Assembly: GCF_900269665.1 (NCBI RefSeq)
Contig: NZ_LT985361.1
Location: forward strand, 1,186,039 to 1,250,038
Direction: 5' to 3'
Origin: Nocardia suismassiliense
GTDB lineage: Bacteria; Actinomycetota; Actinomycetes; Mycobacteriales; Mycobacteriaceae
Length of the DNA stretch: 64,000 nt
Shown here: in pieces, positions 41,510 through 50,106 of the stretch
How the letters are laid out: each line of letters opens with the position of its first letter
How positions within the stretch are numbered: the stretch's first letter is position 1
Notes under the pieces: generated by a model
Told to the model about the DNA's origin: nothing
Databases searched by the model: none
Seen by the model: the letters and a program-made list of their open reading frames with translations, nothing else
Translations under genes and position numbers: made by a program

Positions 41510-42187
41510 TCACGCGCCTTCGCCGCGTCCGCTCCGGCTGCCCGAGTAGGCGAATTCCCTTACCTTGCCGACGATCCTGGGCAACAACTCCACGCCGTCC
41601 GGGTGGTTGAGCATCGGGTCGAAGTAGTCGGTCCGATGGTCCGCGGATTCCGAGAGCCGCAGCGTCAGCTCGGCGAGGCGCATGGTCGTCCCGGTCACCC
41701 CGCTCGCCAGCAGGGTGAACGAGATCGGCTGCTCGCGCAGATGCTCGGTCATCGCCGCTAGCGACGCGGCGGCGGGCTGGCCGGTGTCCGGTTCGGCGAA
41801 GAACCACAGCGGCGCGGTCTTGCCGACCCGATAGGGCATCAGGCTGCCGTACCTGGCGCTGACCCAGCCACGCGCGGGGGTGATCAGGAACTTGCTCAGC
41901 GGTCCGCCGCCGGTGGTGGCCAGCGCGAAATCCCACGGCTCGTCGCGGCGATCCAGCACCCGGAACGCCAAGCCGAGCACATCCGGCAGGCTGCCCGGCG
42001 TGCCCGCGCCCTTCGACAGGCGCGCGATCACCGCACGCTCACCCGTGCCGAACAGGTGCTCGTACTCGCTTTCCGCGTGCAGCCGCCCGGACAGGTGCAG
42101 GCCGTCGGGGTGAAAGACCCTGGCATGGCGCAGCTTGGCGCCCACGGCGAAGGTGCTGCGCACTACTGAAGCGGCGAGATCGGTCAT
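41510..42187 (-). CDS. Hypothetical protein with catalase-like sequence traits
   Basis: A 225-residue soluble protein with no signal peptide. The segment IARLSKGAGTPGSLPDVLGL and FRVLDRRDEPWDFALAT resembles the catalase core around RFS-x-G-x-PD-GFA. The usual catalase active-site His-Asn pair and proximal tyrosine are not evident, and the protein is under half normal catalase length. Homologues in Nocardia and mycobacteria are sometimes labelled phosphodiesterase, which I cannot support from sequence. The downstream end is five bases from the AraC stop (convergent). A metallophosphoesterase gene lies upstream on the same strand. Confidence 0.5.
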   Translation of the reverse strand: MTDLAASVVRSTFAVGAKLRHARVFHPDGLHLSGRLHAESEYEHLFGTGERAVIARLSKGAGTPGSLPDVLGLAFRVLDRRDEPWDFALATTGGGPLSKFLITPARGWVSARYGSLMPYRVGKTAPLWFFAEPDTGQPAAASLAAMTEHLREQPISFTLLASGVTGTTMRLAELTLRLSESADHRTDYFDPMLNHPDGVELLPRIVGKVREFAYSGSRSGRGEGA

Positions 42188-42229
42188 CGGAGTTCCTTCG
42201 AATCGAGGGGAACTGTCATCCCTCGACTG

Positions 42230-42260
42230 CCCGGCCCCCGGGCGGCTAAACGGCCGGGCC
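42230..42260. terminator. Possible hairpin after the metallophosphoesterase gene
   Basis: Arms GCCCGGCC and GGCCGGGC with a 15-base loop, immediately past the phosphoesterase stop. Modest support. Confidence 0.45.
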
Positions 42261-42264
42261 CGCC

Positions 42265-43044
42265 TCAGTTCGGCGCGACGCCGAGCCAGCCGCCCATCGG
42301 GATGCTGCGGAAATGCGTTGTGAGGCTGTGCTTTTCATCGATCATGTGCAGTGCAACGGCGGGGTCGGGCGCGTAGTCCATCACGTGGGCGGGCAGGTCC
42401 AGCTCCCAGATGCCGCCGAGCACCGACGCGGTGCTCGGCGCGACCAGCAGCGGACGCCCTGCGAATGTCGTTGTCGCCGCGGAGTGTGCGTGCCCGGTGA
42501 GCACCGCGACGATGCGCTTGTCACCGGCGACCAGTTCGGCGAACTTCTCCGGCTCCTGGAGCGAGATCTCGTCGACGATCGGGCTGAACAGGTACGCGGG
42601 CGGATGATGCAGGGCGAGCAGCACCGGTTTGTCGGCCGGGGCGGTGGCGAGCACGTCGTGCAGCCAGGTGTAGGTCTCGTCGGCGAGCCGGCCGCTCGGC
42701 TCACCCGGAATGCTCGAATCCAGCAGTGCGACGGTCAGATCCCCGATCCGGTGGGCGTGGTTGATCGGCGCGGTCGAGGCCGGTTCGCCGAGCAGCGTGC
42801 CGCGAAAGGCGGAGCGATCATCGTGATTGCCGGGGATGGCGTACACCGGAATGTCGATGTCGAACGCGAGCCTGGCCTGCGCGTACTGGTCGGGCTTGCC
42901 CCCGTCGGTGACGTCGCCGGTCACCAGAATCGCGTCCGGCCTGCGGCGCAGGCCGCTCAGAAAGGCCATGACCTGCTCGACCCGTTCGGCGTTGCGGGCG
43001 CCGAGATCGAAATGTGTGTCGCTGACCTGAGCCACCAGGATCAT
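42265..43044 (-). CDS. Metallophosphoesterase (CpdA/Rv0805-like)
   Basis: A 259-residue calcineurin-like phosphoesterase with all five metal motifs: QVSDTHFD (D-x-H), LVTGDVTDGG (GDxxD-like), IPGNHDDR (GNHD), LALHHPP and LTGHAHSA (GHxH). Relatives hydrolyse cyclic AMP and other phosphodiesters; Rv0805 is a known mycobacterial cAMP phosphodiesterase. A class III adenylate cyclase is encoded 3 kb away at 45185, but no operon joins them. The ATG at 43044 gives the usual start (MILVAQVSDTHFD). Confidence 0.88.
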   Translation of the reverse strand: MILVAQVSDTHFDLGARNAERVEQVMAFLSGLRRRPDAILVTGDVTDGGKPDQYAQARLAFDIDIPVYAIPGNHDDRSAFRGTLLGEPASTAPINHAHRIGDLTVALLDSSIPGEPSGRLADETYTWLHDVLATAPADKPVLLALHHPPAYLFSPIVDEISLQEPEKFAELVAGDKRIVAVLTGHAHSAATTTFAGRPLLVAPSTASVLGGIWELDLPAHVMDYAPDPAVALHMIDEKHSLTTHFRSIPMGGWLGVAPN

Positions 43045-43196
43045 CGGCGTTCGCTTTCTCTGGGGGATCGCTCCGTTGCGTCAGAGTGTGCCCGCCTCCC
43101 GTGCGCGGCACGTAATAAGGCTAGTTGACCTGCGTGTTACGCGTCGCCATGAGGCTCGCCACCAGCGGAAACCTGCGCGGTGGTCTGTGTGCGTGC

Positions 43197-43634
43197 TCAC
43201 GGCGACTGCTCTTCGACGTGCGTCGCCAAGGTCTGCAGCGAGCGCAGGAAGACGCGCCGATCAGCCGCGGGCAACTCCGAAAGCAGGCGATTTTCCACCT
43301 CCTGGATATCGGCCTGCACCCGGTCGCGCAGGCTGCGCCCGGCCGGGGTGATGGATACCAGATTGACGCGCCGATCCGCTGGGTCGGGTTCGCGCCGGAT
43401 CAATCCGCCCTGTTGCAGCTCGTCGAGCACCGGGATGATGCGGGTCTTGTCGGCGTTGATCGACTTGGCCAGCGCGGCCTGGGTGTACACGGGTTCCTTG
43501 CCGAGCCCGAGCAGCACCGCGTAGCCCCACATGGACACGCCATGTCGTTCGAGCACAGGCAGTTCCACCGCCATGAGCGCCCGCATGAGTGGGGCCATCA
43601 TCGCGGCAAGATCGGGACGAGGAGCTTGCGGCAT
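43197..43634 (-). CDS. MarR-family transcriptional regulator
   Basis: A 145-residue winged-helix protein. The DNA-binding part is YTQAALAKSINADKTRIIP followed by VLDELQQGGLIRREPDPADR and the wing RRVNLVSITPAGRSL. The flanking helices form the usual dimer interface. ATG 43634 fits the family length; the upstream ribosome site is weak. It is divergent from the gene at 43723 with 88 bases between, the classic arrangement for self-control together with a target. Confidence 0.88.
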   Translation of the reverse strand: MPQAPRPDLAAMMAPLMRALMAVELPVLERHGVSMWGYAVLLGLGKEPVYTQAALAKSINADKTRIIPVLDELQQGGLIRREPDPADRRVNLVSITPAGRSLRDRVQADIQEVENRLLSELPAADRRVFLRSLQTLATHVEEQSP

Positions 43635-43722
43635 GGGAAGAAAATACTGCTTGGCAGATGATAAGCATGAGCATACGATAGGCGCGTACTTATTATTTGG
43701 ATCTAGTAGAGAGCAGCCATAG
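43635..43722. promoter_or_regulatory. Divergent promoter/operator region of marR and its neighbour
   Basis: This AT-rich 88-base gap holds a dyad TGCTTGGCAGATGATAAGCA at 43648-43667 (arms TGCTT/AAGCA) and nearby repeats of AGCAT. One of these is a fair candidate for the MarR-family operator. Confidence 0.45.
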
Positions 43723-44367
43723 ATGGCGACCGATTCGGATACCAGCGCAGAACTGCGCACCCTCGACGCGCTGATGAGCGAGGTCGATCTCATCGCGTTG
43801 AACGAGCGGGCGGTGCGGACGAGCATCGGCCTGGTCGAGCAACTGACCAGTGCCGACCTGAGCAAGCCGACGCCGTGCGCCGATTGGACGCTGCACGGCC
43901 TGTTGACGCACATGATCGCCCAGCACTACGGATTCGCCGCGGCGTCCCGTGGCGACGGCGACCCGGTCCAGTGGAAGCTACGTCCGCTCGGTGCGGATCC
44001 GGTGGCGAGTTATCGCGCCGCCGCCGAGCACGTCATCGCGGCGTTCGCCGAACCCGGCGTGCTCGACCGGAAGGTTCCGCTGGTCGAGTTCAGTACCGAC
44101 TTCGAGTTCTCCGGAGCTCAGATGGTGAGCTTCCACTTCATCGACTATGTCGTGCATTCCTGGGATGTGGCAAAGACTTTGGGGTTGCCGGTGGATTTCG
44201 ACGATGAACTGATCGATGCCGCGTTCCCGGTGGCCGAGGCGGTTCCCGGCGGCGAGATCCGGCTGGCGCCCGGTGCCGCATTCGGCCCGGTGGTGCCGTC
44301 GTCGAGTGCGGACCGGCTGGACCGGATCGTCGCGATGCTCGGTCGGTCACCGGAATGGCCGCACTGA
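43723..44367 (+). CDS. TIGR03086-type protein (maleylpyruvate isomerase-like/DinB fold)
   Basis: A 214-residue protein of the mycothiol-dependent, DinB-like four-helix superfamily. The TIGR03086 pattern is visible: LTSADLSKPTPCADWTLHGLLTHMIAQH, with a histidine metal ligand, and a second segment FHFIDYVVHSWDVAKTLG with two more histidines. Members may be metal-dependent, mycothiol-linked transferases or isomerases; the substrate is unknown. It is probably under control of the divergent MarR. Its stop is one base from that of the convergent pseudouridine synthase. Confidence 0.8.
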   Translation: MATDSDTSAELRTLDALMSEVDLIALNERAVRTSIGLVEQLTSADLSKPTPCADWTLHGLLTHMIAQHYGFAAASRGDGDPVQWKLRPLGADPVASYRAAAEHVIAAFAEPGVLDRKVPLVEFSTDFEFSGAQMVSFHFIDYVVHSWDVAKTLGLPVDFDDELIDAAFPVAEAVPGGEIRLAPGAAFGPVVPSSSADRLDRIVAMLGRSPEWPH

Positions 44368-44368
44368 G

Positions 44369-45139
44369 CTAATCGCCGCGCAGCAACTCGCCTGCGCGGT
44401 TCAGCAGGTCGGTGGTTTCGTTCGGCTCGGCCTGGATCGGACGCCAGAAGTCCGTGCCTGGTGTCGCCTCCAGTTTCAGTTCCGGCGGGGTACGCCAGTC
44501 CGCCGTCAGGCCGAGCCGCCACGAATGCAGGTAGGTCCGCTCGTGTGCACCCGACTTGTCGAACAGCGGGTCGCCGACGATGGGGTGGCCGATCCAGGCC
44601 AGCTGCACCCGAATCTGGTGGCGGCGCCCGGTGATCGGGCGCAGTGCCAGCACCGCGTGGTCGTCGCGGCGGAGCACCGTGGCGAACTCGGTGCGGGATG
44701 GATAGTTCTTGGTATCGAGCAGATCGGCGTCGGCGACGAACCAGCGGTCCGCGTCGCGGCGAATGCTCTCCCGCGGCGCCGCGATGCGGACCCGGTTCTT
44801 GCGTCCGACGCTCAGCGGCAGGTCGATCGTCCCGGTGTCGGGCAGCTCGCCCGGCGTCACGATGGCGAGGTAGGCCTTTTCGGCGGTCTGCTTGTTGAAC
44901 TGCCGGGTCAACTGGCCGTGCGCGGCGAGTTCCTTGGCCAGCAGCACCAGTCCGGAGGTCACCTTGTCGATGCGGTGCACCGGATAGAGCGTTTCGCCCG
45001 CCGCGGCGGCCATCTGGACCAGGTCGGTGTCGTGCCGCTCGCCGGTGACGGAGATGCCCGCGGGCTTGTGCAAGGCCAGGATCGCCGCGTCTTCTTCGAC
45101 GAGGAATCGCGCGCGCAGCTCGGACCAGTCCATTTCCAC
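44369..45139 (-). CDS. RluA-family pseudouridine synthase
   Basis: A 256-residue enzyme that isomerises uridine to pseudouridine in rRNA or tRNA. The catalytic aspartate is in LYPVHRIDKVTSGLVLLAK near residue 58. The later motifs ITGRRHQIRVQLAWIGHPIV and GDPLFDKSG are also typical of the family. No S4 RNA-binding domain is seen at the N-terminus, which places it with the RluA/RluC-type short forms. The gene lies 46 bases after the adenylate cyclase on the same strand. Confidence 0.9.
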   Translation of the reverse strand: MEMDWSELRARFLVEEDAAILALHKPAGISVTGERHDTDLVQMAAAAGETLYPVHRIDKVTSGLVLLAKELAAHGQLTRQFNKQTAEKAYLAIVTPGELPDTGTIDLPLSVGRKNRVRIAAPRESIRRDADRWFVADADLLDTKNYPSRTEFATVLRRDDHAVLALRPITGRRHQIRVQLAWIGHPIVGDPLFDKSGAHERTYLHSWRLGLTADWRTPPELKLEATPGTDFWRPIQAEPNETTDLLNRAGELLRGD

Positions 45140-45184
45140 TGGGACGAGCTTAGGTCGCGGTCGGCGCCGTGCTCGAAGCGGTGC

Positions 45185-46192
45185 TCAGTGGTTCTTCTCG
45201 TTGCGCCGCAGGATGTGCGGGCGCAGCCGATTGAAGCCGCGGACGCGGACGCTGCGCAGGTTCTTGATCAGGAATTCCGGCTCGCCGTCCAGCGCCGCGG
45301 CGGCCTCGTCATCGATGAGTACCGTGCCGGGCCGGGCGACGCCGGTGAGCCGGGACGCGATGTTCACGACCGAGCCGTACAGATCGCCGAACCGCTGGAG
45401 CACCGCGCCATAAGCCACCGCGACGCGCAGTTCCGGCGTGCCGCCGACCATCATGGTGGACTCCTGGATGGCCAGCGCGATGCGCGCCGCGTTGGCCGCG
45501 CTGTTCGCGGCGAACATCACCTCGTCGCCGACGTTCTTGACCACCCAGCCGCCGTTCTCGGTGATCGCGGCGGTCGTGGTGGACTCGAAGGACTCGAGCA
45601 GCAGCGAGAGCTCGTCGGGGTGCAGGTGCCTGGTCAGTCGCGTGTAACCGACCATATCCGCGAAGCCGACCGCCAGCTCGCGCACCGTGTCCCCGGCGGA
45701 GGTGCCCGGATCGAGCGACCGCGACAGAGCGGCGGCCAGGTGGCGGCGCCAGGCGTAGGTATTGAGCTGTTCGAGGGTCGCGATGGTGCCCTCGGTGGCG
45801 GTGCGCACCGTTTCCTCGGGGTCGGCGCCGGGGTCGGCCGCGGCGATGCGCTCGCCGATCTCGGCGAGCACCAGGTCGACCTGCCACTCCGCGAGCCGCG
45901 CCATGCCCTGACCGAGCGTGCGCGCGGTCGCCGCCTGCTGCCGGGAGTCGGCCGAGGCCAGCACGTTCAGGTCGCGGAAGTTGCGCAGGGCCGCGATGTC
46001 GGCGTCGGTGTAGTCGACGGCGTCGTCGTCCAGCCCGGCCGGGAAGCCGAGGGCGGTCCACAGTCGTTTGGTCAGCGCCGTGGTGGTGCCTGCCTGATCG
46101 GCGACGTCGGTGCGGCTGTACTGCCTGGCCCCGTCCAGCAGATACGACTCGACGATCGACTGCACCAACTCGGACTTCTCGATGGGCACCAT
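45185..46192 (-). CDS. Class III adenylate cyclase (Rv1264/Rv2212-like)
   Basis: A 335-residue soluble cyclase. Residues 1-165 are a helical N-terminal domain like the autoinhibitory, pH-sensing part of Rv1264 (YTDADIAALRNFRDLNVLAS). The C-terminal cyclase domain has the first metal aspartate in VGFADMVGYTRL, the second in VKNVGDEVMFAA, and the transition-state asparagine and arginine in GSVVNIASRLTGVARPG. It makes cAMP from ATP. The substrate-specifying residues appear adenylyl-type but were not aligned. ATG 46192 is followed by IEKSELVQSIVES. Confidence 0.88.
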   Translation of the reverse strand: MVPIEKSELVQSIVESYLLDGARQYSRTDVADQAGTTTALTKRLWTALGFPAGLDDDAVDYTDADIAALRNFRDLNVLASADSRQQAATARTLGQGMARLAEWQVDLVLAEIGERIAAADPGADPEETVRTATEGTIATLEQLNTYAWRRHLAAALSRSLDPGTSAGDTVRELAVGFADMVGYTRLTRHLHPDELSLLLESFESTTTAAITENGGWVVKNVGDEVMFAANSAANAARIALAIQESTMMVGGTPELRVAVAYGAVLQRFGDLYGSVVNIASRLTGVARPGTVLIDDEAAAALDGEPEFLIKNLRSVRVRGFNRLRPHILRRNEKNH

Positions 46193-46302
46193 GCCCGTAC
46201 CTTACGACGACCGCGGCGCCACTCGCCGCAAACACCGCCACCACTGGGCCACCTCACAGCGGGCGGCCCGGTCGGCGTGTCCCTGGAACGGTTGGCCGCG
46301 GG

Positions 46303-48459
46303 TCAGCCGAGGCGTAACCAGCGGCCGAGCGACGGCACGCCGCCGGTGTCGACGGCGAAGATCAGATACCAACCCGGCGGCGCCAGCGCGGGGTTGTCCG
46401 GCAACGTGATGGTCACCGAATCCGGTGCGGTACTGGTGAATTCGAGGTCGACGAGGCGTTGTTCGTTGTCGCAGGAGTGGGTGCACGCGCAGGGGCGGAC
46501 GAGGTTGATCTCCCGCAGCGTCGCCGCGCTGGTCGCGGTGATGGTCGCACCGTACGCCGCGGATTCGGCGCCGAGCTGGAGATCGGGCTGGTCACCCTGG
46601 AAAAGGTAGGGCGGCCAATACATTTCGATCCGCAGCTCCTCGGTCTTGCGGGCCGGATTTGAGCCTGCGGTGATCACCTTGCCGTCCGGGGTGAGCAGGG
46701 CGACGGAGTGGTAGAGCCGGGGGACGCGGCACTTCGCGGTGTGCATCCAACGGCCGGTGGCCGGGTCGAAGATCTCGGCATGCGGCGGCGCGGCGTGCGC
46801 CATCTCCTCCATGCCCGAGCCGCCCGTGGCCAGCACGGTCCGGTCCGGCAGGATGACCGCGCTCAGATGCATGCGGGCATGGTCCATCGGCGGGCCCGGC
46901 TGGTAGACGGGTGCCGGCCCGGAGCAATCGACGATCCTGGTGTCGGCCAAAGCTGGTGCGGGACTGTGCATATCGAATCCGCCACCGCCGAGGATCATTA
47001 CGCGCTGCTGTTGCGCGGGTGGCAGCAGCACGCTGGCGGATTGGTTGCGTGAGCCCGGATCGGCGAGGCCGGGCACCTCGGTGGTCGCGCCGGTCGCCGG
47101 ATCCCAGATCGACGGCCGCATACCGTTGTTGCCGCCGTACTGGCCGCCGGTGTAGAACAGGCGGCCGTCGGCGAGCAGCACCAGGTGGCCGTACATCGGG
47201 ATGGGGCCGGGCACCGGCAGCTGCGACCAGGTCTGGGTCGCGGTGTCGAAGAGTTCGGGCACCACCGAGAGGAAGTTGTCGGCGCCGAGTCCCGACACCG
47301 AGACCACGTTGCCGTCCGGCATGGTGACGAGCGAGGGATACCAGCGGCCGAAAGCCATGTCCGGCATGCGGTTCCAGGACAGCGCGGCGGGGTCGAAGAG
47401 CAGCGCGTCGGGCAGGCCGTAGAATGGGTCGTAGCGTTCGGTGCCGCCCGCGGCGAGCAGCCGGCCGTCCGGCAGCATGGCCTGGCCGACGCAGAACAGG
47501 TCGATCGGCGTATCCACCGAGTCCAGCCCGGGATTCGGGTAATGCCATACGCGCGTGCGGAAGTCGTGTGCGTGGTGGCGATCGGGGTCGTTGCCCGAGC
47601 CGGCGAAGAACAACACATCGCCGGTGTGCAGCAGCGCGGCGTGCACCGGATTGATCTCGGTGCCGAAATCCAGGATCCGCCACACGCCCATATGCGCGGC
47701 GTGCATCAGGTCGGTCTCCAGCTCGACCACCCGCAGGTAGCCCGCGTTCTGGCCGGGCAGCGCGTCGATGGTGAAGACGACCAGCTCCGGCGGCGCACCC
47801 GGACTGGTGAGTAAAGCCGTTGCGGCACCTTGGTTTTCGGTGAATCCCCAGTCGGGCACCGTGGACCACGTGCTCCAGCCGTCGACCGCGTGACCGGAGC
47901 CGTCCAGCCCCCAGCCGATGGTGTACACCCCGACATTGCCCTCGACCGGATTGTCCACCGCGAACACGATCAGCTCGGGCCGGCCGTCACCGTCCAGATC
48001 CGCGACAGCGAGGCCCGCGCCCTGGTTTTCCCAGCCGTACCAGTCGGGCACCGGCAACCACGGCGTCCAGCCGCCGGTCACCGTGCCGTCGGCGGCCAGG
48101 TCGCGGCCGATCCGGTAGTAGCCCTGATTCTGGCCCGGCGGATTATCGACCAGGAAAATGACCAGGTCCAGCCGGCCGTTGCCGGAGAGGTCGGCGAGGG
48201 CGATCCCGGCGCCCTGGTTTTCCCAGCCGAACCACTCCGGCACCTCCAGCCACGGTCCCCAAGCGGGCACCGAGCCGTCGGTCGCGAACCGGGAGCCCAC
48301 CCGGTAGAAACCCGCGTTCTGGCCCTCCGGGTTGTCCACCATGAACACCACGACATCGGTGTTTCCGTCGCCGTCGATATCCGCGACCGCGACGCCGCAA
48401 TCCTGGTTTTCCCAGGCGAACCACCCCGGGACGGGAACAAATTGTCCGGCCACACTCAT
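46303..48459 (-). CDS. Galactose/glyoxal oxidase-like radical copper oxidase with FG-GAP-like repeats
   Basis: A 718-residue protein. Residues 1-235 contain four repeats of about 57 residues, each with a variant of WFGWENQGAGIALADLSG and VDNPPGQN, resembling FG-GAP/VCBS blades. Residues 250-600 form a Kelch propeller and 610-718 the DUF1929 domain. All copper and radical positions of galactose oxidase have counterparts: Cys323 (LFCVGQAM), Tyr374 (GRWYPS), Tyr583-His584 (RLYHS) and His661 (CTHSC). The enzyme should oxidise an alcohol or aldehyde to give hydrogen peroxide. Oddly, there is no signal peptide, though these enzymes are normally exported. Confidence 0.85.
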   Translation of the reverse strand: MSVAGQFVPVPGWFAWENQDCGVAVADIDGDGNTDVVVFMVDNPEGQNAGFYRVGSRFATDGSVPAWGPWLEVPEWFGWENQGAGIALADLSGNGRLDLVIFLVDNPPGQNQGYYRIGRDLAADGTVTGGWTPWLPVPDWYGWENQGAGLAVADLDGDGRPELIVFAVDNPVEGNVGVYTIGWGLDGSGHAVDGWSTWSTVPDWGFTENQGAATALLTSPGAPPELVVFTIDALPGQNAGYLRVVELETDLMHAAHMGVWRILDFGTEINPVHAALLHTGDVLFFAGSGNDPDRHHAHDFRTRVWHYPNPGLDSVDTPIDLFCVGQAMLPDGRLLAAGGTERYDPFYGLPDALLFDPAALSWNRMPDMAFGRWYPSLVTMPDGNVVSVSGLGADNFLSVVPELFDTATQTWSQLPVPGPIPMYGHLVLLADGRLFYTGGQYGGNNGMRPSIWDPATGATTEVPGLADPGSRNQSASVLLPPAQQQRVMILGGGGFDMHSPAPALADTRIVDCSGPAPVYQPGPPMDHARMHLSAVILPDRTVLATGGSGMEEMAHAAPPHAEIFDPATGRWMHTAKCRVPRLYHSVALLTPDGKVITAGSNPARKTEELRIEMYWPPYLFQGDQPDLQLGAESAAYGATITATSAATLREINLVRPCACTHSCDNEQRLVDLEFTSTAPDSVTITLPDNPALAPPGWYLIFAVDTGGVPSLGRWLRLG

Positions 48460-48566
48460 ATCGTCGTCCGTCGCGGCCGATCCGGCGAGACCATCCTTTC
48501 GTGGTTACCGAAAAACGGGGGCGTAGCCCGGAGTGTGCTGCACCGGCCCGTGGGTACTCGACCATC

Positions 48567-50027
48567 GTGGATCACTCGAAGGCACCGCTTGTAGACGCAC
48601 TGGCCGAGTACCACCGACTCGGCCGTTACGGCTTCACTCCGCCGGGGCACCGGCAGGGGCGAGGCACTGACCAGCGCGTTCTCGACGCGCTCGGCGCGGA
48701 CGCGTTCCGCTCCGACGTGCTGGCCGGTCCCGGACTGGACGATCGGCTATCCCGCAACGGCTATCTGCAGGATGCTGAGAAGTTGATGGCCGACGCGGTC
48801 GGCGCCGAGACGGCCTTCTTCTCCACCTGCGGCAGCTCACTTTCGGTAAAAGCAGCGATGATGTCGGTCGCCGGTGGCAGTAAAGACGGCTTGCTCGTCG
48901 CCCGGGACAGCCACAAATCGATCATCGCGGGACTGATTTTCTCCGGCGTCCAACCGCATTGGATAACGCCGCGGTGGGACGCCGAGCGGCACTTCTCACA
49001 TCCGCCGTCACCCGAACAAGTACGCGAGGAGTGGGAGAAACACCCCGACGCGGCGGGTGCGCTGATCGTGAGCCCCAGCCCGTACGGCACCTGTGCGGAT
49101 CTCGCGGGGATCGCCGAGGTGTGTCACGAGCGTGGCAAGCCGCTGATCGTCGACGAAGCGTGGGGCGCGCATCTACCGTTCCACCCCGATCTGCCGACCT
49201 GGGCGATGGATGTCGGTGCGGACGTGTGTGTGGTCAGCGTGCACAAGATGGGTGCGGGTTTCGAGCAGGGCTCGGTCTTCCATCATCAAGGCGACCTCAT
49301 CGACTCCAAGCATCTCAGCTCGTGCGCCGACCTGTTGATGACAACGAGCCCGAATGTGCTGCTGTACTCGGCCATCGACGGATGGCGCAGGCAAATGGTC
49401 GAGCAGGGACACGAATTGCTCGGCAACGCACTGAAACTCGCCGATCGGGCCAGGACCGAACTCGCCGCGATACCGGACATCGAGGTGATGGAGGAGGCGC
49501 TGCTCGGTGCCGAGGCCTCGCACGATCTGGATCGCATGCAGGTGTTGATGGACGTATCCGCCACCGGCGCAAGCGGTTACCAGATCGCGGACTGGCTGCG
49601 GGAGCACCGGCGCATCGATATGGGGCTGTGCGACCACCGCCGTATCCAGGCGACATTGTCGTTCGCCGACGACAAGGCGACGATCGACGGGCTGGTCGAG
49701 GCGCTCAGCGCATGGCGAGACCAGCATGACGGGCAGACGGCCCCGGAGATCCGGCTGCCATCGCCCGACGAATTGCAGCTGGATACCGTCATGCTGCCCA
49801 GGGACGCGTTCTTCGGCCCTATCGACACGATTCCCTTCGCGGAGTCGGCGGGCCGGATCGCGGCCGAGCAGGTCACTCCGTACCCGCCGGGCATACCGGT
49901 GATCCTGCCCGGTGAACTGATCGATGACGCCGTGATCGAATACCTGCGCTCCGGCATCGATGCGGGCATGAATGTCCCTGATCCCGCGGATTCGGAATTG
50001 AAGACCATCCGCGTGGTCGCCCGCTGA
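48567..50027 (+). CDS. PLP-dependent Orn/Lys/Arg decarboxylase (Rv2531c-like)
   Basis: A 486-residue fold-type I pyridoxal-phosphate enzyme. The cofactor lysine is in VSVHKMGAGFEQGS, and the loop STCGSSLSVKAAMM and aspartate VDEAWGAHLPF bind phosphate and pyridine nitrogen. The C-terminal domain has EQVTPYPPGIPVILPGE, typical of the short bacterial lysine/ornithine/arginine decarboxylases. The product would be a diamine or polyamine precursor. The start is uncertain; GTG 48567 is where homology begins, but no good ribosome site precedes it. It is divergent from the copper oxidase. Confidence 0.87.
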   Translation: MDHSKAPLVDALAEYHRLGRYGFTPPGHRQGRGTDQRVLDALGADAFRSDVLAGPGLDDRLSRNGYLQDAEKLMADAVGAETAFFSTCGSSLSVKAAMMSVAGGSKDGLLVARDSHKSIIAGLIFSGVQPHWITPRWDAERHFSHPPSPEQVREEWEKHPDAAGALIVSPSPYGTCADLAGIAEVCHERGKPLIVDEAWGAHLPFHPDLPTWAMDVGADVCVVSVHKMGAGFEQGSVFHHQGDLIDSKHLSSCADLLMTTSPNVLLYSAIDGWRRQMVEQGHELLGNALKLADRARTELAAIPDIEVMEEALLGAEASHDLDRMQVLMDVSATGASGYQIADWLREHRRIDMGLCDHRRIQATLSFADDKATIDGLVEALSAWRDQHDGQTAPEIRLPSPDELQLDTVMLPRDAFFGPIDTIPFAESAGRIAAEQVTPYPPGIPVILPGELIDDAVIEYLRSGIDAGMNVPDPADSELKTIRVVAR

Positions 50028-50106
50028 GCAACGCACCAGGCGGGCGGTTCGTCGGGGTGGGTGGCGTGGCACGCGAATGATGAGTTGCGGTTTACCGGGC
50101 AGCCGA

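Noticed and set aside
44216..46609. A 797-codon plus-strand frame over the RluA and cyclase genes
   Set aside because: It is antisense to two clear minus-strand genes and encodes low-complexity Arg/Gly/Val-rich sequence.
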